43,110 bases of DNA, taken from assembly GCF_023264895.1 (NCBI RefSeq), contig NZ_JAHFUY010000037.1, positions 1 to 43,110 on the forward strand. The letters are read 5' to 3'. Every line of letters starts with the position of its first letter. Position 1 is the stretch's first letter. A program made the translations under genes and the position numbers. The notes below the pieces were generated by a model. That model did no database searches. It was given only the letters and a program-made list of their open reading frames with translations, and had not been told where the DNA came from. Origin of the DNA: Herbiconiux sp. Its GTDB lineage: Bacteria; Actinomycetota; Actinomycetes; Actinomycetales; Microbacteriaceae. Below, one piece after another: positions 1-5,641 of the stretch.

Positions 1-70
1 CCGTCGGCCTCGGCAACATCCCATCGATCAGAGACCACTGAGCATCCGTAAGCAACCGAAACCGCGTCAC
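1..70 (-). CDS. IS5-family transposase, N-terminal 23 residues only
   Basis: The gene starts at GTG (68-70) and runs off the left edge. The visible residues VTRFRLLTDAQWSLIDGMLP have the typical N-terminus of DDE transposases of the IS5 family, whose members commonly begin with a 'LTDAQW..I...LP' segment. The reading frame is closed upstream by an in-frame stop, so GTG is the furthest possible start; a GGAG lies three bases before it. The DDE catalytic residues are beyond the window. Family assignment rests on this short signature alone. Confidence 0.7.
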   Translation of the reverse strand, partial: MTRFRLLTDAQWSLIDGMLPRPT

Positions 71-120
71 CGCTCCAGCGTCTCAACCGATCCCCTCAAC
101 CTTTGTCAGACACGCCCTAG
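1..120 (-). mobile_element. right-hand end of an IS5-type insertion sequence (rest outside window)
   Basis: The minus strand from base 70 to the edge reads as the start of an IS5-family transposase. About 23-46 bases outside that start lies a typical IS end: reading outward-in on the minus strand from about 116, GGGCGTGTCTGACAAAGG. The sequence just beyond it, CTAG at 117-120, would suit an IS5-family target, but the other end is not in the window, so neither the inverted repeat partner nor the target duplication can be confirmed. The element points away from the defence genes and interrupts a zinc-ribbon gene whose 3' remnant begins right at the junction. Confidence 0.7.
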
Positions 121-380
121 ACCTCTGGAATGTTGAGCAGTTCCATGCGCCCATCCAGCGCGACTTCGACAGCCGTCCGCTGCTCACTGGCTCATGTTGT
201 GGGACGACGTTCGAGCGGCGAGGGTACCCGTGCTCGAACTGTGGCCAGCCGTTCTGCCCTCGTTGCGGCGATTGCCGCTGCGAGCGAGACGCCAAGCGTG
301 AAGTGGTCTGCACTGAGTGCTTTCTCCAGTTCCAACCACATCTCGTCGTCGACGGCCTCTGCGTGGACTGTCGCTCCTGA
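120..380 (+). pseudogene. 3' remnant of a zinc-ribbon/treble-clef gene truncated by the insertion sequence
   Basis: Frame 3 is open from the IS junction to TGA at 378-380 but contains no ATG, GTG or TTG, so this is the tail of a gene whose 5' part lies beyond the IS. The ~86 codons end in a cysteine-rich module: CC, then CSNC, CPRC, CRC, CTEC and CVDC, i.e. about six metal-binding knuckles in 60 residues. This looks like a zinc ribbon or treble-clef pair at the C-terminus of a larger protein. Similar Cys-rich tails occur on several actinobacterial protein types; I cannot name the parent family. Same orientation as the downstream defence genes. Confidence 0.6.
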
Positions 381-466
381 CGCTAACTCCGCACGGCCCT
401 ATCTCGACTACCCAGTGAGAGCCCCCGCTGACTCGGACCTGGGCTGTCGGAATGGAGGTGAAGGAG

Positions 467-622
467 ATGGCTAAGAACACCGGACGAGGACACCGCGTCG
501 GTGCCGTGAAGAGTCGCAGCGAGTTCAAGCGTGGCACGACGTGGTTCAAGCGCGACGCCGGTACCGGTCGCATCCTCAACGGCAGCCCCAAGCAGCACAA
601 GGGCGTCCGCAACGAGAAGTGA
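467..622 (+). CDS. 51-aa basic conserved small protein
   Basis: A gene too short for usual ORF cut-offs. ATG at 467 is preceded by GGAGG (454-458) and AAGGAG (461-466); an in-frame ATG at 452 overlaps the ribosome site and is less likely. The product is very basic (11 Lys, 8 Arg of 51), starts MAKNTGRGHRVGAVKSRSEF and ends KGVRNEK. From memory this pattern (MAKNTG...RxAVxxRSQ...TGxF...KGVRKEK) is a widespread small protein of unknown function scattered in accessory regions of many phyla; that recollection should be checked by search. It sits 93 bp before the SinR-like gene, in the same direction. Possible roles: nucleic-acid binding or partner of the next gene. Confidence 0.75.
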   Translation: MAKNTGRGHRVGAVKSRSEFKRGTTWFKRDAGTGRILNGSPKQHKGVRNEK

Positions 623-715
623 CTTCGTGGCCGGCGGCGCCGTGGTGTCGCTGGCCCAACACTGCGGCAGCGGGCGTGCCGTACAGAACCGATTCGAGTA
701 CAGCAGGAGGACGGC

Positions 716-988
716 ATGGCAGTTCACTGGGTCAACTACGACCTCAACAAGGCGGGACAGGACTACACCAAGCTCATCGACTACTTGAAGTCGCACCAGA
801 GCTGGGCGAAACCCCTCAAGAGCAGCTTCTTCGTGAAGACATCCCTGACAGCGGCGCAGCTTCGAGACGGAGCCAAGAAGCACGTCGACGCGAACGACGA
901 CATCGTCGTCGTGACGGTCACCGGCCAATCCTGGGCCACCCACAGTATTCCCTCGGACGTGAACGAGTGGCTGAAGAAGAATCTCTAG
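716..988 (+). CDS. SinR-family / Cas2-like small protein (90 aa)
   Basis: ATG at 716 has a perfect AGGAGG (705-710) five bases upstream. The product begins MAVHWVNYDLNKAGQDYTKL and contains a central amphipathic 'FFVKTSLTAAQL' strand-helix and 'DDIVVVTVTGQSWATH', ending WLKKNL. This matches the layout of the small proteins annotated as 'SinR family', which have a ferredoxin-like fold related to Cas2/VapD: an Asp after the first strand (VNYDL), then an aromatic strand. There is no cas1, repeat array or other cas gene nearby, so this is not a CRISPR adaptation gene. Its neighbours are a 51-aa basic protein upstream and the CBASS operon 133 bp downstream. Nuclease or toxin function is only an inference. 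Confidence 0.65.
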   Translation: MAVHWVNYDLNKAGQDYTKLIDYLKSHQSWAKPLKSSFFVKTSLTAAQLRDGAKKHVDANDDIVVVTVTGQSWATHSIPSDVNEWLKKNL

Positions 989-1109
989 TGTCCGACTGGG
1001 CACACGGTTCAGCGCGCCAAGGGCGGATGACAACGTCCTCTGCGGTTCGATGCCGTTTCCGTCGAAGCAGCCCGATCTTCGAGCCCGAAGGAGTGTCGGT
1101 GCCCCAGCG

Positions 1110-1115
1110 TAGGAT
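1110..1115 (+). promoter_or_regulatory. candidate -10 element of the CBASS operon (leaderless)
   Basis: TAGGAT fits the actinobacterial -10 pattern TANNNT and lies exactly six bases before the ATG at 1122, the spacing expected when transcription starts on the start codon. There is no convincing Shine-Dalgarno sequence at the usual position (AGGA here overlaps the hexamer) and no clear -35. It implies the CBASS operon may be expressed separately from the two small genes upstream. Confidence 0.4.
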
Positions 1116-1121
1116 ACTTAC

Positions 1122-2228
1122 ATGGGTGTAGTTCGCGCAAATTCGACGGGCACCGGCGGCGAAACGCCGTCCGGGCCGCTCGAGGTGCTCGGCCACCAGG
1201 ACCACTTGTCGGCGACAGACGAGCCGACCAGGCCGCCGTCCGATCGTTTCCAGATTCTCGCCCTTGATGGCGGGGGAGCCAAGGCACTGTTCACCGCTCA
1301 CGTGCTCGCGCGGCTGGAACAGGACCTCGGCGTCAGCATCAGGGACTCGTTCGACTTGATCGCCGGCACGTCGGCGGGTGGGATCGTCGCGCTCGGGTTG
1401 GGTGCCGGTCTCACCCCGAGCGAGATCGTGGCGCACTACGAAGAACTGGTCGAGGCGGTCTTCCCGGCCGTGCGCCGGCGACTGTGGCGGCGACCTCGGC
1501 AACTCACTGCACCCATCTACGACGGCGATGCGCTGCGTACCGCCTTGACGAAGGTGCTTGGCGAAGGGCTGCTGGGAGACAGCGCGAAGCGGTTAATCAT
1601 CCCGGCCTGGGACGTGCAACGAGGCTCCGTGCACATCTTCAAGACGCCGCACCACACACGGCTCGTCCGAGACTGGCGCATCCCGATGGTGGACATCGCG
1701 ATGGCAACCTCGGCGGCACCGCTCTACTTCCCTGCCGCGCGTGTCGATGGGCACCGCCTCATCGACGGCGGCGTGTGGGCGAACAACCCCTCTGTCGTCG
1801 CGATCGCCGAGGCCGTGAGCATGCTCGACGTACCGCTCGCCTCGATCAGGGTGCTCAACGTCGGCACCATCGACCAGCTCACAAACCACCCCAAGCGCCT
1901 CGACCGCGGCGGGCTGTTCAACTGGGCGAAGCCGATCGCGCCACTGATCCTCACCGCCGGCAGCCGTGGCGGACAGGGCATCGCTGAGCATCTGATCGGC
2001 GAGTCCGCTTTCACGAGGTTCGATGCTCTCGTGCCGGGCGGACTGTACGCACTCGACTCGGCAGACCCGAGCGATGTCGTCGGCCTCGCCGCGTCCGTGA
2101 GCCGCGAGCTCAGCCCCGTCTACACCGCGCGGTTCGCAGATCATCGCGCGGCCGACTACACACCGTTGATCGGAGACCGACACCGCGGCGACCCGACCAG
2201 CACGTCGACCACGGAGGTCTCCCGATGA
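1122..2228 (+). CDS. capV: patatin-like phospholipase, CBASS effector (CapV-type)
   Basis: A 368-aa enzyme expected to degrade membrane phospholipids when bound by a cyclic nucleotide, killing the infected cell. The patatin signature is complete: oxyanion-hole loop DGGGAK (residues 49-54), nucleophile elbow GTSAGG with catalytic Ser84, and the DGG dyad with Asp215 in LIDGGVWANNP. The first ~40 residues are poorly conserved-looking and rich in Thr/Gly/Pro. The ATG at 1122 is preceded by a -10-like hexamer, suggesting leaderless translation. The gene overlaps the CD-NTase gene by ATGA (2225-2228), so the two are translationally coupled. Patatin effectors of this kind are established CBASS partners (CapV). 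No transmembrane segment is seen; the protein should be soluble until activated. What nucleotide it senses cannot be read from the sequence. Confidence 0.9.
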   Translation: MGVVRANSTGTGGETPSGPLEVLGHQDHLSATDEPTRPPSDRFQILALDGGGAKALFTAHVLARLEQDLGVSIRDSFDLIAGTSAGGIVALGLGAGLTPSEIVAHYEELVEAVFPAVRRRLWRRPRQLTAPIYDGDALRTALTKVLGEGLLGDSAKRLIIPAWDVQRGSVHIFKTPHHTRLVRDWRIPMVDIAMATSAAPLYFPAARVDGHRLIDGGVWANNPSVVAIAEAVSMLDVPLASIRVLNVGTIDQLTNHPKRLDRGGLFNWAKPIAPLILTAGSRGGQGIAEHLIGESAFTRFDALVPGGLYALDSADPSDVVGLAASVSRELSPVYTARFADHRAADYTPLIGDRHRGDPTSTSTTEVSR

Positions 2229-3220
2229 AACTCACTGACTACTTCAACGTCCTGCTCAAGGACACCGTCAACCTCAGCCAGGTGAAGCTCGACTCGCTCG
2301 ACTCTCGCGTCGAGGCGGTCTACCAGGCGTTGAAGGCCGACGAACAGATCGGGCGCCTGATCCTCGGCAAGACGCCCCAGGGCTCGTGGGCGCACAAGAC
2401 CATCATCAACCCGGTGGGCAGCAACGAGTTCGACGCGGACTTCATGCTCGACATGAGCGAGAACGCGGACTGGTCCGACGATCCCAAGAAGTACATCGAG
2501 GAGGTCTACGCGGCCCTGCACCGTCACAGCACCTACGGCAACATGCCGCACTCACGCAAGTGCCGTTGCGTCCGACTCGTCTACGCGAACTCCATGCACC
2601 TCGACATCGTGCCGCACCTCAACCTCGCCGATGGTCGCGAAGTCATCGTCAACCGCGACGACAACGACTGGGAGCAGACCGACCCCCAGGGCTTCACGGA
2701 CTGGATGAAGGACAAGGACACGCTCGCGAAGGGCAACCTCCGCAAGGTCATCCGGCTGATGAAGTACCTGCGCGACCACAAAAACTCCTTCACCGGCACA
2801 CGGTCGATCCTCCTGACGACACTGCTCGGCGAGCAGGTCACCGAGCTGCGCACGCTGCTCGACCCCGGCTACTACAGCGACGTCCCGACCACCCTCCTGC
2901 ACCTCGTGAAGGACCTCGACGCCTGGCTCCAGGCGCGCCCGATCAAGCCCTCCATTCCAGACCCGTCCGGGTCCGGGGTCACCTTCGACCATCGGTGGGA
3001 GCAGTCGACCTACAGCTACTTCCGAGACCGCATCCATGTCCACGCCGCCGAAATCGAGGAAGCGTACGAAGAGGAGAACAAGGAGCGCAGCATCGAGCTT
3101 TGGCAGGGCATTTTCGGTGACGGATTCAAGGCCCCGGCCACCTCGTCCAACAGCGCGAAGTTCCCGGCAGCAGCTCCCGCGGCCGCTTCCACGGTGGGGC
3201 GGTCGGGCCGCGCGGGATGA
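2225..3220 (+). CDS. CD-NTase (cGAS/DncV-like cyclic oligonucleotide synthase) of CBASS
   Basis: A 331-aa nucleotidyltransferase expected to make a cyclic di- or trinucleotide upon phage infection. The Pol-beta-like core is visible: GS motif at Gly53-Ser54 (TPQGSWAHKT), the metal-binding pair Asp70 and Asp72 in EFDADFMLD, and the third acidic residue Asp127 in HLDIVPH. The C-terminal half is helical, as expected for the OAS1-C-like domain. The last ~25 residues are a flexible Ala/Pro/Ser/Gly tail ending RSGRAG, so the protein ends in glycine, as needed if Cap2 conjugates it through its C-terminus in a ubiquitin-like way. It overlaps both neighbours by ATGA. I cannot assign the CD-NTase clade or the product nucleotide with confidence. 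Confidence 0.88.
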   Translation: MKLTDYFNVLLKDTVNLSQVKLDSLDSRVEAVYQALKADEQIGRLILGKTPQGSWAHKTIINPVGSNEFDADFMLDMSENADWSDDPKKYIEEVYAALHRHSTYGNMPHSRKCRCVRLVYANSMHLDIVPHLNLADGREVIVNRDDNDWEQTDPQGFTDWMKDKDTLAKGNLRKVIRLMKYLRDHKNSFTGTRSILLTTLLGEQVTELRTLLDPGYYSDVPTTLLHLVKDLDAWLQARPIKPSIPDPSGSGVTFDHRWEQSTYSYFRDRIHVHAAEIEEAYEEENKERSIELWQGIFGDGFKAPATSSNSAKFPAAAPAAASTVGRSGRAG

Positions 3221-4971
3221 GCCGACGCAACCGGGCCACGCTTTCGGCCTGGCAGAAGCATCTCGTTGACGAGTTGAGGTCACTCGCCAGGGAGCGCCCC
3301 CACGACGTGCGGATAGTCCAGCAGCCTCGGCTCGACTCTGACGGCGACGCCATCCTCCGACTCCGGCTCCACACCGCAGATATCCCTCACCGCCCCGGCG
3401 GGCTGGAACTTGGAGAAGACGAGGAGTTCATCGTCAAGATTCGCCCCTCGCTGTTTGCGCCCCCGAGCGCCGAGGTTGACCACACACGCTTCCTCGGTTT
3501 CCCGCACGTCCTCCAAGGGCAGCGGCTCTGCATCTATCTCGACCCTTCCCGCGAGTGGCGGCCGTCCGCCGGGATGGCCGGATTTCTCAGCCGACTGTGG
3601 GACTGGCTCACCGATGCCGCCGGCGGAGCATTCGATCCCTCGACCGCGATGTACCACGCTGTCGGAGGAGTGCTCCACCACGCTGACGACACACCCACCA
3701 TCGTCGTCCGCGAACCTGGTCCGCCGAAGCGGCAGCAGATCGCTCGGCTCGTCGCCCGCTCACCGCACCGCTACGACCTCACCTACTCGACCGACCGCGA
3801 CGGACACCGCACACCCGTCTTTGTCCTCGCGAGCGACCTTCCATTCGGCGCGGCATCCACCTTCGCGCTGTTCCTGACGCTCCTGGACGACCCGCACCTT
3901 GACCGCGCCGAAGGGCGACCACCAGAGGTCTCGCCGCAGTCGCCTGCGTTCCTTACCTCGCTGCTCGCCAGTGCTCTACGAAACCCTGACGGTACGGAGC
4001 AGTACTTCGTGCTTGCTGTGCCGCACCCCGCAGGGGGAGCGCACCATCTTCTCGGCGGACGCCTTCCCGCAACTACCGCCGACGCCTTGCGACGCCTCGC
4101 CAAGAAGCACGGCACCGCGGTCAACCTCGATCCCGCGATCATCAACGCCGACATCCCGATCGAATGGTGCAACATGTCCGACGAACGGCAAGAGGTCACG
4201 ACCCGGCGCGACGACAACCGTCCCGTCAACGGCTTTCAAGGAAAGACTGTTCACATCTGGGGCTGCGGTGGCCTGGGCTCATGGCTCGCCGAGTTCATCG
4301 CACGCGCCGGAGCCAGCGCCATCACCGTCTGCGACCCCGGCACCGTCACCGGCGGACTGCTTGTGCGACAGAATTACACCGAAGCCGACATCGGCCAGAC
4401 GAAGGCCGATGCCCTCGCCATACGCCTCCGCGCGATCCGCGACGACCTGACCGTCACCGTCGCAGAAGGAAGCGTCCCCGATCCAGCCGTTTCTCTCGCC
4501 GCGGACCTCATCATCGACGCCACCGTCAGTCACAGCATCGCTACCTACCTTGACACCCTCGCCGGCGAAGCCCGCAAGGCCCTCATCGCCCAGATCGCCA
4601 CCGACGCCAGGACGGGATCGCTCGGTATCGCCAACATCTGCGCGCCCGGTGCCGCCTGTACGCCGTCTGAGCTTGACGACCAGGCAGGCCGCTCGGTAGT
4701 GGCCGATGGTGAGTTGGAGCTGTACCACCCGCTCTGGGAGGACGCAGCCGAAGGCGACGAACTGATCCCCACCAGAGGATGCTCAGTACCCACGTTCCAC
4801 GGCTCGGCCGCGGACCTCGCTGCCGTCGCCGCGACACTCGTCAACATGATCGGCCTGCACCTCCAACAGGCAGAGGCACCTGTTTCAGGAACCCACCTCA
4901 TCGCCCTGCCACACGCACCAGCAGGCCCACGGCATCGCTTCCTTCCCGCGGCGTCGGACCCCCGCGGATGA
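3217..4971 (+). CDS. cap2: Cap2, E2-E1 (ThiF/ubiquitin-like) fusion of type II CBASS
   Basis: A 584-aa fusion expected to adenylate the CD-NTase C-terminus and attach it to targets, priming the synthase. The N-terminal E2-like domain has a candidate active cysteine, Cys105, in RLCIYLDP followed by a Trp-rich helix (LWDWL). A middle region without recognisable motifs (about 170-345) corresponds to the inactive-adenylation part of Cap2. The E1 domain starts at the Rossmann loop GCGGLGS (349-355), followed by CDPGTV, the RQN..E segment and QTKADAL. The likely E1 catalytic cysteine is Cys522 in TRGCSVPTF. Length is normal for Cap2 (~600). The start overlaps the CD-NTase stop by ATGA. No JAMM motif is present in the tail, and no Cap3 gene follows, which is unusual for full E1-E2 systems. 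Confidence 0.85.
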   Translation: MSRRNRATLSAWQKHLVDELRSLARERPHDVRIVQQPRLDSDGDAILRLRLHTADIPHRPGGLELGEDEEFIVKIRPSLFAPPSAEVDHTRFLGFPHVLQGQRLCIYLDPSREWRPSAGMAGFLSRLWDWLTDAAGGAFDPSTAMYHAVGGVLHHADDTPTIVVREPGPPKRQQIARLVARSPHRYDLTYSTDRDGHRTPVFVLASDLPFGAASTFALFLTLLDDPHLDRAEGRPPEVSPQSPAFLTSLLASALRNPDGTEQYFVLAVPHPAGGAHHLLGGRLPATTADALRRLAKKHGTAVNLDPAIINADIPIEWCNMSDERQEVTTRRDDNRPVNGFQGKTVHIWGCGGLGSWLAEFIARAGASAITVCDPGTVTGGLLVRQNYTEADIGQTKADALAIRLRAIRDDLTVTVAEGSVPDPAVSLAADLIIDATVSHSIATYLDTLAGEARKALIAQIATDARTGSLGIANICAPGAACTPSELDDQAGRSVVADGELELYHPLWEDAAEGDELIPTRGCSVPTFHGSAADLAAVAATLVNMIGLHLQQAEAPVSGTHLIALPHAPAGPRHRFLPAASDPRG

Positions 4972-4983
4972 GATAGCGCGGGG

Positions 4984-5012
4984 TTACGTCTGTCGGCGCG
5001 CGGGCGTACAGT
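4984..5012 (+). promoter_or_regulatory. candidate promoter for the small membrane protein
   Basis: TTACGT (4984-4989) and TACAGT (5007-5012) are separated by exactly 17 bases; TACAGT fits TANNNT. A start at about 5019 would give a ~105-nt leader containing the hairpin-rich element at 5020-5089. The -35 match is weak (TT only plus spacing), so this is a proposal. Confidence 0.35.
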
Positions 5013-5019
5013 GGAGGCC

Positions 5020-5089
5020 GAGGCAGGTCCTCCTCGATTGCAGGTCCTTCGGGACGGCCCAGCTTGGGCGCTCATACACGTACTGCCTC
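5020..5089 (+). promoter_or_regulatory. putative structured RNA leader (two hairpins inside a closing stem)
   Basis: Perfect complementary segments predict a compact fold. An outer 7-bp stem pairs GAGGCAG (5020-5026) with CTGCCTC (5083-5089). Inside are GTCC-TTCG-GGAC (5044-5055), a stable UUCG tetraloop hairpin, and GCCCA-GCT-TGGGC (5057-5069). A competing hairpin, CGAGG (5019-5023) with CCTCG (5032-5036), would break the outer stem, so two alternative states are possible. The element ends 35 bases before the ATG at 5125. It does not match any riboswitch I recognise. It may be a cis-regulatory RNA, or chance pairing in GC-rich DNA. Confidence 0.4.
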
Positions 5090-5124
5090 CTCGACGGAGA
5101 GACACGTGTGACGAGAGGCCCGCC

Positions 5125-5496
5125 ATGATCCGCATGATCTGGACGCTCAGCGCCCACACCCGCTACTACCTGCGCCGCTACATGCCGACCAATCGGCTGC
5201 TCGACGCGATCCGCCGCCGACGCAACTTGAAGTGGGGCATCCCCACGATGCTCCTCGCCGTTCCCTACCTGCTGATCGCGAGCATCTGCACCAACGCCCT
5301 CGCCGCCGGCGCCCCAGGCTGGCTGCATCTGGTCGTGTTGTGGGCGGTGTGGAACGCGATGAAGTTCATCATCATGGGACCGGTCAGCCTCATCCTCCTG
5401 ATCCGTGCCCGGACCCAGGAAGCCATCGCCCGACACCGCATTCCTGCTCGTCCGGCGGTCAAGCCGTTTCAGGGAACCTCCGTCCTCCGACGGTGA
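5125..5496 (+). CDS. small two-helix membrane protein of actinobacterial accessory regions
   Basis: A 123-aa protein with basic ends and two hydrophobic segments: about residues 36-57 (WGIPTMLLAVPYLLIASICTN) and 65-95 (LVVLWAVWN...IMGPVSLILLI). The N-terminal part MIRMIWTLSAHTRYYLRRYM and the PTNRLLDAIRRRRNLKWG segment look like a conserved small protein found in actinobacterial mobile regions, sometimes mislabelled 'sulfate permease'; I recall this rather than having searched it. The frame is open upstream to a GTG at 5011, but the ATG at 5125 with a GAGAGG eight bases upstream gives the typical N-terminus, and the intervening bases look like a structured leader. Function is unknown; a role in the neighbouring defence genes is unproven. 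Confidence 0.65.
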   Translation: MIRMIWTLSAHTRYYLRRYMPTNRLLDAIRRRRNLKWGIPTMLLAVPYLLIASICTNALAAGAPGWLHLVVLWAVWNAMKFIIMGPVSLILLIRARTQEAIARHRIPARPAVKPFQGTSVLRR

Positions 5497-5641
5497 CAGT
5501 CGCCTCACGGGGCACGACGAGTAACCCTCGGGCGGTCACCTCCCTCGGGCCGACGCTTGCCCGCGGCGTGGCAGACGTCTCTCCCTGCTCGCCGCGTGAC
5601 ACGATGAGTTTGTGTCGAGGTGAACGAGAGGAGCGACACCG

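Noticed and set aside
130-474. 114-aa plus-strand frame starting at ATG 130
   Set aside because: Ser/Ala-rich shadow; the neighbouring frame encodes the Cys-rich remnant and explains the base pattern.
716-988. cas2 of a CRISPR-Cas system
   Set aside because: The protein is Cas2-like in fold, but there is no cas1, no repeat-spacer array and no other cas gene in the window; SinR-family is a better label.
4972-5641. hidden Cap3 (JAMM protease) gene downstream of cap2
   Set aside because: All frames were inspected; the only credible gene is a two-helix membrane protein without an HxH...D metal motif.
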